In this document: positions 1 to 8,200 of the stretch, one piece after another
Position numbering within the stretch: the first letter of the stretch is position 1
Layout: every line of letters begins with the position of its first letter
From: JBLMYQ01 sp050258375
GTDB taxonomy: Bacteria; Bacillota; Clostridia; Acetivibrionales; UBA4821
DNA: 10,944 nt
Assembly: GCA_050258375.1 (NCBI GenBank)
Contig: JBLMYQ010000043.1
Coordinates: 1 to 10,944 of the forward strand
Direction: 5' to 3'
Position numbers and translations under genes: made by a program
Notes under the pieces: generated by a model
The model's database searches: none
Told to the model about the DNA's origin: nothing
Seen by the model: the letters and a program-made list of their open reading frames with translations, nothing else

Positions 1-33
1 GTTTTAAGCATTGTGAGAGGAATGATACTTAAT

Positions 34-795
34 ATGTCTTTCTTTAAAAAAAATAATAGCAAGGATATAGAAGGATTTAGAAAGAAAATTGATTTACAAA
101 GATTACCAGTACATATTGCAATAATTATGGACGGAAACGGAAGATGGGCGAAAAAAAGAAATCTTCCTAGAAATATTGGCCATAAAGAAGGGGCAGAGGC
201 AATAAAGAGAACTGTATTATTCTCAAATGAATTAGGAATAAATCATCTTACGGTTTATGCTTTTTCAACCGAAAATTGGAGCAGACCCAAAGAAGAAGTA
301 AATGCTTTAATGAAGCTTTTAAATGAATTTTTAGATGGATTTGATAAAGAGTTTGGAGATAAAAATATAAGAATCAGGCATATAGGAGACCCTTCAGCGT
401 TATCTGCTGAAATTCAGACAAAGATTAAGGAAATTGAAAATAGGACTAAAGATAATAGTGGGTTGTCTTTTAATGTTGCGCTGAATTATGGTGGAAGATT
501 TGAAATTACACAGGCATTAAAAAATATTGTTAAAGATATTAAAGAAGAAAAAATTCAGGAAACTGATGTCACCGAAGCAGTGATTTCAAAATATACATTT
601 ACCAAAGATATTCCGGATCCGGATTTAATTATTAGGACCAGCGGAGAATACAGATTGAGTAATTTTTTAATTTGGCAGTCTGCATATTCAGAATTGTGGT
701 TTGATGATGTTTTATGGCCTGATTTTGATGAAACACATTTGCTTAAAGCAATTACCGATTTTCAAGATAGAGAAAGAAGATATGGAGGAATATAA
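34..795 (+). CDS. uppS: Isoprenyl transferase (undecaprenyl diphosphate synthase)
   Basis: Cis-prenyltransferase that extends farnesyl diphosphate with isopentenyl diphosphate to make the C55 lipid carrier for peptidoglycan and wall polymers; acts in the cytosol at the membrane. The 253-residue product has the family signature almost unbroken: HIAIIMDGNGRWAKKR with catalytic Asp33, His50 in IGHKEG (the same 17-residue spacing as D26/H43 of the E. coli enzyme), STENWSRP at 78-85, and RTSGEYRLSNFLIWQ from Arg201. Length is normal. I chose ATG 34; a GAGAGGA at 15-21 lies 12 bases upstream. ATG 22 sits only one base after that site, and a GTG at 13 has no visible ribosome site, so the start is uncertain by a few residues. 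It is the first gene in the window; whatever lies upstream is cut off. The stop codon abuts the cdsA start. Confidence 0.97.
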   Translation: MSFFKKNNSKDIEGFRKKIDLQRLPVHIAIIMDGNGRWAKKRNLPRNIGHKEGAEAIKRTVLFSNELGINHLTVYAFSTENWSRPKEEVNALMKLLNEFLDGFDKEFGDKNIRIRHIGDPSALSAEIQTKIKEIENRTKDNSGLSFNVALNYGGRFEITQALKNIVKDIKEEKIQETDVTEAVISKYTFTKDIPDPDLIIRTSGEYRLSNFLIWQSAYSELWFDDVLWPDFDETHLLKAITDFQDRERRYGGI

Positions 796-1623
796 ATGTT
801 GTTGACCAGAATAATCAGTGCTGCATTTGGAATTTTTTTATTAGTTCTTGTAATGATTGGACCGGAGATATGGTTTGATGTAGCTCTTGCAATTATTGCA
901 TTGATTGCGATGTGGGAACTGAATTCTGCATTTAAATCAAGAGAATTAAAGCCGATGGCTTGGCTTGGTTATACCTCTGTTTTATTTGTATTATTATTAC
1001 AGTTGGCATTATCGTTACAGATTTGCAGTAAAAGGGTAGTAGTTTTACTTGTACTGGGGTTTTCATTGCTGGTACTCTATATTACGTTTACTAAGGTAGT
1101 TTTATCTAATAATAAGATAAACTTTGTTGATGCTTCTGTAACTATTTTATCTATACTTTATGTCACTTTTTTGTTTTCATTTTTAGGATTAACCCGGCAT
1201 ATGGCTGAGGGCAGATTTATTGTTTGGTTTGTATTTATTGGAGGATGGGTCACTGATATGGCAGCCTATTTTGCAGGAATGCTTTTTGGCAGAAACAAGC
1301 TTATTCCGGAAATCAGCCCGAATAAAACCATTGAAGGCTCTGTTGGCGGATTGGTAGGGTGTATAATCGTAACAGTAATATACGGTTTATTAATAAAGAA
1401 TAATTTAAAAGTAGATATGGGACTGCTTCATTTTATTATACTTGGAATGTTTACATCAATCTCTGCACAGCTTGGAGACTTGACTGCTTCAGCGATTAAG
1501 CGTACTACCAAAATAAAGGATTATGGATATATAATGCCTGGACATGGTGGAATAATAGATAGGTTTGACAGCATACTTTTTGTTTCACCTATTGTATTCT
1601 TTTTCTTTAAGATTTTCATGTAG
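796..1623 (+). CDS. cdsA: Phosphatidate cytidylyltransferase (CDP-diglyceride synthase)
   Basis: Integral membrane enzyme that converts phosphatidic acid and CTP to CDP-diacylglycerol, the precursor of phosphatidylglycerol and other phospholipids. The 275-residue protein is mostly hydrophobic, with roughly eight or nine candidate membrane segments starting at residues 4-20. Near the C-terminus it carries the complete CDP-diglyceride synthetase signature (residues 232-258): SAIKR, then KDYGYIMPGHGGIIDRFD. An earlier conserved block SPNKTIEGSVGG is also present. ATG 796 follows the uppS TAA with no gap; a GGAGGA at 784-789, inside the end of uppS, lies 6 bases upstream, so the two genes are probably translationally coupled. 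This pairing matches the conserved Bacillota order. Family and start are both clear. Confidence 0.97.
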   Translation: MLLTRIISAAFGIFLLVLVMIGPEIWFDVALAIIALIAMWELNSAFKSRELKPMAWLGYTSVLFVLLLQLALSLQICSKRVVVLLVLGFSLLVLYITFTKVVLSNNKINFVDASVTILSILYVTFLFSFLGLTRHMAEGRFIVWFVFIGGWVTDMAAYFAGMLFGRNKLIPEISPNKTIEGSVGGLVGCIIVTVIYGLLIKNNLKVDMGLLHFIILGMFTSISAQLGDLTASAIKRTTKIKDYGYIMPGHGGIIDRFDSILFVSPIVFFFFKIFM

Positions 1624-1636
1624 CTCTTATTCACTG

Positions 1637-1666
1637 CCCCTTCTCCCAGAGCATTGGGCAAAGGGT
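1637..1666 (+). repeat. Imperfect CT-rich hairpin between cdsA and dxr
   Basis: The arms CCCTTCTCCC (1638-1647) and GGGCAAAGGG (1656-1665) pair with 8 of 10 matches around an 8-base loop. No T-run follows, so it is not a standard intrinsic terminator. It occupies the only sizeable gap (79 bases) between uppS and polC. Its style (TCAC, C-rich arm, G-rich arm) resembles the element just after polC at 8933-8968. It may be a decayed copy of a dispersed palindromic repeat or an RNA processing or pausing site; I cannot decide which. Confidence 0.45.
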
Positions 1667-1702
1667 TAAATTCATTAAGAAGCTAAAGGAGATAGAATAA
1701 AA

Positions 1703-2857
1703 GTGGTAAAAGCTGTATCAATACTTGGTTCGACAGGGTCAATAGGAAAGCAAAGCCTGGAAGTAGTTAAAATGTTAGGCTGTGTTAAGGTTAAAGCTCT
1801 GTCAACCAATACAAATATAGAACTTCTTGAAGAGCAAGTCCGCGAATTTAAGCCCGAAAAGGTTTGCGTTTTTAATCAGGAAAAGGCTCTAGAGTTTAAA
1901 AAATTAGTAAGAGATACTGATGTTAAGGTTTTAACCGGAATTGATGGATTGGTTGAAATTGCTGTTATTAATGAAATAGATACGGTTATCACATCTGTTG
2001 TTGGAACAATTGGATTAATACCGACAATAGAAGCAATTAATGCTGGAAAAAATATTGCATTGGCAAATAAAGAAACCCTTGTTGCTGCTGGTGAGCTTGT
2101 AACAAATCTTGCAAAAGAAAAAAATGTAAAGATTATACCTGTTGATAGTGAACATTCAGCAGTGTTCCAATGCTTAATGGGAATGAATAGTAAAAATGAT
2201 TTGGCAAAGATTATTCTTACTGCATCAGGAGGACCTTTTAGAGAAAAGACTATAGAAGAATTAAAAAGTGTAACCTTAAAAGATGCATTAAAACATCCTA
2301 ATTGGAATATGGGTAAGAAGATAACAATTGATTCAGCAACAATGATGAACAAAGGCTTGGAAGTAATTGAGGCTTTTTGGTTATTTAATGTTGAGATTGA
2401 TCAAATAGAAGTGATCATTCATCCTCAGAGCATAGTTCATTCAATGGTTGAAATGATTGATGGCTCAGTAATTGCACAGCTTGGCATGCCAGATATGAGA
2501 GTGCCGATACAATTTGCCCTCACATATCCAGAAAGAAGGATAAGTAACTTCCCAAAATTGAGCTTGGCGGATTTGGGAGAACTAACCTTTAAAAAACCTG
2601 ATATGAATAAATTCAGATGCTTGAAAATGGCTTTTGATGCACTAAAAGTAAAAGGCACAATGCCTGCGGTTATGAATGCTGCTAATGAAATAGCTGTAGA
2701 AAAATATCTGCTAGGCAAAATAGGTTTTCTTGATATTGCTGGAATAATTGATGAAGTTATGAGGAAGCATAAAAATATCTATAATGCAAGCTTGCAAAAT
2801 ATATTAGAGGCAGATAAATGGGCAAGGGAAACAACAAATAATATAATGGGATGGTGA
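1703..2857 (+). CDS. dxr: 1-deoxy-D-xylulose 5-phosphate reductoisomerase
   Basis: Second enzyme of the MEP isoprenoid pathway: rearranges and reduces 1-deoxy-D-xylulose 5-phosphate to 2-C-methyl-D-erythritol 4-phosphate using NADPH and a divalent metal; cytosolic. The 384-residue length is typical. Visible motifs are the dinucleotide-binding GSTGSIG at 9-15, ANKETLVAAGE, VDSEHSAVFQ with metal ligands Asp148 and Glu150, LTASGGPF, HPNWNMG, and MMNKGLE with Asn216, Lys217 and Glu220 (matching N227, K228 and E231 of E. coli), then HPQSIVHSMVE. The start is a GTG preceded by AAAGGAGA at 1685-1692, 10 bases away; no ATG fits before the conserved N-terminus. It sits with ispG from the same pathway and with uppS, which consumes the pathway's products. 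Confidence 0.97.
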   Translation: MVKAVSILGSTGSIGKQSLEVVKMLGCVKVKALSTNTNIELLEEQVREFKPEKVCVFNQEKALEFKKLVRDTDVKVLTGIDGLVEIAVINEIDTVITSVVGTIGLIPTIEAINAGKNIALANKETLVAAGELVTNLAKEKNVKIIPVDSEHSAVFQCLMGMNSKNDLAKIILTASGGPFREKTIEELKSVTLKDALKHPNWNMGKKITIDSATMMNKGLEVIEAFWLFNVEIDQIEVIIHPQSIVHSMVEMIDGSVIAQLGMPDMRVPIQFALTYPERRISNFPKLSLADLGELTFKKPDMNKFRCLKMAFDALKVKGTMPAVMNAANEIAVEKYLLGKIGFLDIAGIIDEVMRKHKNIYNASLQNILEADKWARETTNNIMGW

Positions 2858-2862
2858 AATAA

Positions 2863-4125
2863 ATGGCTTATTTAAACAATATATTATTTTTTACTATTGA
2901 TGCCATAAAAGTAATATTTGTTCTTGGTCTATTAATATTTATACATGAATTAGGACATTTTTTAACGGCAAAAGCTGCGGGGATAAAGGTTCATGAATTT
3001 GCATTAGGATTTGGCAGAAAATTATTATCGTTTGGGAAAGGTGAAACAACATATTCAATAAGGCTTATACCAATGGGTGGCTTTGTAAAAATGGAAGGGG
3101 AAGAAGAAGCCTCTGACGATGAACGTGCATTTAATAAAAAGTCTATTGGTGCAAGGTTGGCTGTAGTATTTGCAGGACCTTTAATGAATATTATTTTAGC
3201 ATTTTTAGTGATAATGTATCTTGTATTTTTAAATGGTACTATTGCTTCAACTCAAATAAGCAAGGTTGTTGAGGGAACTAATGCTGAAAAGGTGGGATTA
3301 AAAGCTGGCGACAGAATTGTTGCGTTGGATGGAGAAAGAATTGCAACTTGGGATGATATTAATTGGCATATGGTACGTACCAAGAAGAAGAGTACATTGA
3401 TTACAGTTATTCGGGATGGAAAAAGAGAATCATTCAATGTTGAAACATTTATGAAGCTGAATTTCGAAGTTGATTCAAATAATAAAATAATTGGACTAGA
3501 TAATGATTCACCACTCCAAAAGCTTGGATTTAAAAATGGTGACCAAATAAAAAAGATTAATGATATCAATGTAGCTACCCCTGAGGAAATATACAATGTA
3601 ATAAAAAAACAAGACACTAAAGAACTAAAATTGTTAGTTTTTAATAATAAAAAAGAAACTGAAAAAATGTTGGATACTTCAGTAGCAAGACGTTATTTTA
3701 TGGGTATAGAATCAAACCGCTACAAAGGAAATGCTAATGAACTATTTATATACTCGATATATAAAAATATATTCTATACAAAGCTAATGACCGTTGGAAT
3801 TTATGAATTGTTTACCGGAAAGGTGTCGCTTAATCAGGTTATGGGACCTGTAGGAATTATTTCTGAAATAAGCAGTCAAAAAGTTATACAGGATTTATTA
3901 TTTTTAATTGCAATAATAAGCTTGAATCTAGGAATTATCAACCTTGTTCCAATACCTCCGCTTGATGGTGGAAAGATATTGACCATTTGTATTGAAGGTG
4001 TCAGAAGAAAGCCTATTAATCCTGAAACAGAAGCAAGAATCAGTATGGTAGGATTTTCACTTTTGATATTGCTTATGGTAGTTGCAACTTATAATGATAT
4101 TTTAAGAAAATTAGCTGGTGGATAA
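2863..4125 (+). CDS. rseP: RseP/RasP-type site-2 intramembrane metalloprotease
   Basis: Zinc metalloprotease of the site-2 (M50) family that cuts membrane-embedded substrates such as anti-sigma factors and leftover signal peptides. The first membrane helix holds the zinc-binding HELGH (His28, Glu29, His32). The C-terminal membrane part carries NLVPIPPLDGG, with Asp368 as third zinc ligand, and a last hydrophobic helix follows. The periplasm-facing (outer) region between them reads as two PDZ-like units: about 128-185 (VGLKAGDRIVALDG) and about 205-250 (LGFKNGDQIKKINDI). The 420-residue length is normal. ATG 2863 lies 5 bases after the dxr stop; a weak GGTGA at 2853-2857 overlaps that stop, suggesting coupling. 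Its substrate cannot be told from this window. In Bacillota this gene usually sits here, after dxr. Confidence 0.95.
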   Translation: MAYLNNILFFTIDAIKVIFVLGLLIFIHELGHFLTAKAAGIKVHEFALGFGRKLLSFGKGETTYSIRLIPMGGFVKMEGEEEASDDERAFNKKSIGARLAVVFAGPLMNIILAFLVIMYLVFLNGTIASTQISKVVEGTNAEKVGLKAGDRIVALDGERIATWDDINWHMVRTKKKSTLITVIRDGKRESFNVETFMKLNFEVDSNNKIIGLDNDSPLQKLGFKNGDQIKKINDINVATPEEIYNVIKKQDTKELKLLVFNNKKETEKMLDTSVARRYFMGIESNRYKGNANELFIYSIYKNIFYTKLMTVGIYELFTGKVSLNQVMGPVGIISEISSQKVIQDLLFLIAIISLNLGIINLVPIPPLDGGKILTICIEGVRRKPINPETEARISMVGFSLLILLMVVATYNDILRKLAGG

Positions 4126-4146
4126 CTTGTGGGATGGGGGTACTTT

Positions 4147-5196
4147 ATGATAGAGAGAAAAACTAAAATAATTGAAGTAGGAAAAGTTAAAATCGGCGGA
4201 AATTCGCCGATTTCTGTTCAATCCATGACCAATACAGATACAAGAAATATTAAAGAAACCATAAACCAAATTGAAAGATTGTGCAATGCCGGCTGCGATA
4301 TAGTAAGACTTGCAATTCCGGATGCTGAAGCAGCGCAAGCATTTGGAGCAATAAAAAAGAAGGTGGATATTCCTTTGGCAGCGGATATTCATTTTGATTA
4401 CAGACTCGCTATTAAAGCTATCGAAAATGGAGCAGACAAAATTAGAATAAATCCGGGTAATATTGGCTCTGTTGAGAGGGTAAAAGAGGTTGTAGAAAAG
4501 GCAAAAGAAAGAGAAATACCTATTAGGATAGGCGTAAACTCAGGCTCATTAGAAAAAGAAATACTTGCAAAGTATAAGGGCGTGAGTGTTGATGGACTTG
4601 TAGAAAGTGCAATAAAAAATGTTCGTATTGTAGAAGATATTGGATATGATAAAATAGTTGTATCAATCAAAGCCTCAGATGTTATTACTACAATAGCTTC
4701 ATACAGAGAAGCGTCTAAAAAAATCAATTATCCACTTCATTTAGGTGTAACTGAAGCTGGAACAGTATTTTCCGGCACCATAAAATCTAGTATTGGAATA
4801 GGTACTCTTTTAGCAGATGGAATTGGAGATACAATAAGGGTTTCTCTTACGGCAGATCCTGTTGTTGAAGTTAAAACAGGAATTGAAATACTAAAATCAC
4901 TGGGCTTAAGGGAGCAGGGAATAAATTTGGTATCATGCCCAACCTGTGGAAGGTGTAAGGTAAATCTTGTTGAAATAGTAACAAGCTTGGAAAATATCAT
5001 TATAAACTCCACTAAAAACCTAAAAATTGCAGTTATGGGTTGTGCAGTAAATGGACCCGGAGAAGCTAGAGATGCAGATATTGGAGTTGCATGTGGAGAT
5101 TCCTGTGGTCTTATATTTAAAAAAGGAGAAATAATCAGAAAAGTTCCTGAAGATAGAATTATTGATGAATTATTAAATGAAATAGAAAAATTATAA
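4147..5196 (+). CDS. ispG: 4-hydroxy-3-methylbut-2-en-1-yl diphosphate synthase
   Basis: Iron-sulfur enzyme of the MEP pathway (also called GcpE) that converts 2-C-methyl-erythritol 2,4-cyclodiphosphate to HMBDP using reduced ferredoxin or flavodoxin. The 349-residue product is the short bacterial form. It opens with the typical PISVQSMTNTDT block. The 4Fe-4S ligands are visible: Cys264 and Cys267 in CPTCGRC, Cys299 in GCAVNGPGE, and Glu306, seven residues later as in the E. coli enzyme. I chose ATG 4147 because GGGGG at 4136-4140 is 6 bases upstream and the protein then starts as family members do; an in-frame GTG at 4129 would add six untypical residues (VGWGYF). A strong stem-loop lies in the early coding region at 4190-4213. 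The gene lies between rseP and polC, where B. subtilis instead has proS. Confidence 0.96.
   Translation: MIERKTKIIEVGKVKIGGNSPISVQSMTNTDTRNIKETINQIERLCNAGCDIVRLAIPDAEAAQAFGAIKKKVDIPLAADIHFDYRLAIKAIENGADKIRINPGNIGSVERVKEVVEKAKEREIPIRIGVNSGSLEKEILAKYKGVSVDGLVESAIKNVRIVEDIGYDKIVVSIKASDVITTIASYREASKKINYPLHLGVTEAGTVFSGTIKSSIGIGTLLADGIGDTIRVSLTADPVVEVKTGIEILKSLGLREQGINLVSCPTCGRCKVNLVEIVTSLENIIINSTKNLKIAVMGCAVNGPGEARDADIGVACGDSCGLIFKKGEIIRKVPEDRIIDELLNEIEKL
4190..4213 (+). promoter_or_regulatory. GC-rich stem-loop inside the start of ispG
   Basis: A perfect 9-bp inverted repeat, AAATCGGCG (4190-4198) and CGCCGATTT (4205-4213), with a 6-base loop, lies 43 bases after the ispG start codon. The GGC, TCG and CCG codons that create it are unusually GC-rich for this AT-rich gene. 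There is no long T-run after it, so a classical terminator is unlikely. It could affect translation or transcript cleavage, or be chance. The structure is seen directly; any function is inference. Confidence 0.4.
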
Positions 5197-5212
5197 AGGG
5201 GTCACTTTAGAT

Positions 5213-8200
5213 ATGCACGAACCAGTAATTAATAAAAATATCCAAAATCTATTTCCGATAAACATATCTGAAAAATACAAATTACTTCTTTCAGATATTT
5301 GTGTAAATAATATAGAATTCTATAAAGCTTCAAATGAAGTATTCATATATGTTTCTTCTAATACTTTATTACCCTTGGAATTAATTGAAAGTATTGAAAA
5401 CCAGATAAGAGAACAATTAAAGGTTGGGTATATTGAATTAATCCAATCTTTTGATAATGCCCAAAGCAGCCTTGAAGAAATTATTTTAAACTATACTGAA
5501 AGAATAATTAAGTATATTAATGGCAAAATAGCCGTAACCAAGCCAATATTAGCTGGAAGCTGCTGGGATGTAAATAATAATTCAATAACAGTTGAACTTA
5601 AAAAGCCGGGGGCTGATTTTTTACGCTCTAAAAATTGCAGCAGTATTATTGAAAATTATTTATATAGAAATTTTGCAAAACAATTTAAGGTAACGTTTCT
5701 TGAAGAACTTATTGAAGGCTCTGAAAATGACTTTGAAGAGCATAGAAAAAATAAAGAAGATATAGAAAGAGCACTGGTTAAAGATGCTATCAGTGTTTCT
5801 CCGGCAGACTTACATACTGAAAAACCTAAGAAGGACAGAACAGGGGCAAAAAGTGAAAGTACAAGCTCAATAATTATGGGTAAAAAGTTTGAAGATGAAG
5901 CTGTCAAAATTTCAACAATAAACCTTGATTTGGAGAGGGTATCAATCAGGGGTAAGGTTATAAAGGTTGAATGCAAAGAAACCAGAACAGGCAAATTTTT
6001 AGTTTTGTTTGATGTTTATGATTATTCAGCGACAATTACAGCAAGATTATATTTAGCAAAAGAAAAATATGATGAAATAATTCCAAACCTTGTAATCGGA
6101 AAATGGATAAAATTGAGAGGAAATATACAATACGATAAGTTTACAAAAGAAATCTTTGTTTCTGCACATGATATTGTTGAAGTTAAATATGAAATGAAAA
6201 AGGATGAAGCAGAGGTTAAAAGGGTTGAGCTCCATTTACATACTCAAATGAGCTCTATGGATGCTGTTAATTCAACTGCTGATTTAGTTGCAAGAGCAGC
6301 TTCGTGGGGGCATAAAGCAATTGCTATAACAGACCACGGAGTTGTACAGGCATTTCCGGAAGCATATACAGCAGGTAAACAGCACAAAATTAAAATAATC
6401 TACGGAACCGAGTGCTATCTTGTAAATGAAGAAAAAGTTAATTCAAAAGATGTACATTCATACCATGGCATAATTTTAGTAAAAAATCATACTGGTCTTA
6501 AAAATCTTTATAAAATAATTACAGAATCGCATTTGAACTTTTATTACAAAAAACCACGTGTTCCTAAGAGCCTTGTTGAAAAATACAAGGAAGGATTAAT
6601 TTTTGGTTCAGCATGCGAAGCAGGAGAATTATACAGTGCTATTTTGAACAAGAAAACAGATGAGGAAATAAAAAGCATCATAGACTTTTATGATTATTTA
6701 GAGATTCAGCCTCTTGGTAATAATGCTTTTATGGTTAGAGAAGGAATAGCAACAGAAGAAGAATTGAAAAAAATAAATGAAAAAATAGTAGAGTTAGGTG
6801 AGCAAAATAATAAGCCTGTGGTTGCAACCTGTGACGTTCATTTTATGGATCCTGAGGATGAGGTTTTTAGAAGAATTCTTATGGCAGGGCAGGGTTATGC
6901 AGATGCAGACAGGCAAGCCCCGCTGTATCTGAGAACTACAGAAGAAATGCTGAATGAGTTTAAATATCTGGGCAAAGAAAAGGCATACAAGGTAGTTGTA
7001 GAAAGTACAAATCTTATTGCGGATATGGTTGAAGAAATCATACCTATTCCACAAAAAACGTTTCCACCTAAAATAGAGGGAGCAGAAAGGGATGTAGAAA
7101 ACCTTAGCTTAAACAAAGCAAAATTAATTTATGGAGATAATCTGCCGGAAGTTACACAAAAAAGATTGGAAAAAGAATTAAACTCAATAATCAAGAATGG
7201 TTTCTCGGTTATGTATATGATTGCTCAAAAGTTGGTTGCCAAATCATTGAGCGATGGGTATTTGGTTGGTTCCAGAGGCTCTGTGGGCTCGTCATTTGTT
7301 GCTACAATGACAGGAATTACAGAGGTTAATCCATTACCTGCCCACTATATTTGTAAGAATTGCAAATATTCTGAGTTCCCATCCGAGAATAAGTTTGATA
7401 TTGGTGTTGATATGCCTGATAAGATTTGTCCTCAATGTGGTGCGGAACTAAAAAAAGATGGATTTGACATTCCTTTTGAAACCTTTCTTGGATTCGATTG
7501 CGATAAAGAGCCTGATATAGATTTGAATTTCTCGGGCGAATACCAACCAATTGCACATAAATATGTTGAAGAATTATTTGGAGAAGGACATGTTTTCAGA
7601 GCAGGAACCATTGCAACAATTGCTGATAAAACTGCATATGGGTTTGTTAAAAACTATTTGGCTGATAGAAATATAAATGTATTTAATGCAGAAGTCAATA
7701 GACTTGTTAAAGGGTGCACAGGAATAAAAAGAACAACCGGGCAGCATCCTGGCGGAGTCATGATTGTGCCTCAGGATAATGAAATATATGAATTCTGTCC
7801 AGTCCAGAGACCGGCAGATGATGAAGAATCAAATATCATTACCACTCATTTTGACTATCATTCTATTCATGGCACGCTTTTAAAGCTGGATATTCTAGGG
7901 CATGACGATCCAACAGTAATAAGAATGTTAGAGGATTTAACAGGAGTTGACGCAAGAACCATTCCTCTTGACGATAAAGAAACAATGGCATTATTTACCG
8001 GAACAGAATCATTGGGGATAAAGCCTGAGAGTATCAATAGCGAAGTTGGAACCTTTGCAGTACCTGAGTTTGGAACAAAATTTGTTAGACAAATGCTTAT
8101 TGACACAAAGCCTACGACCTTTTCTGAATTGGTTAAAATAAGCGGACTTTCACACGGCACTGATGTTTGGTTAAACAATGCACAGGAAATAATCAGACAG

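Noticed and set aside
612..623. TCCGGATCCGGA palindrome inside uppS
   Set aside because: It is produced by the codons for the conserved Pro-Asp-Pro-Asp motif of the family; no sign of a regulatory role.
1876..2718. Minus-strand open frames opposite dxr, and similar ones opposite rseP, ispG and polC
   Set aside because: Each lies entirely within a clear plus-strand gene, lacks recognisable motifs and a ribosome site, and is explained by the AT-rich complement of a conserved coding frame.
3372..3381. GGTACGTACC palindrome in rseP
   Set aside because: Short, inside a well-conserved coding frame, and within what chance allows for this length of sequence.
4129..4146. Upstream GTG start for ispG
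   Set aside because: It would add six residues not typical of the family, and the ATG at 4147 has a better-placed G-rich ribosome site.
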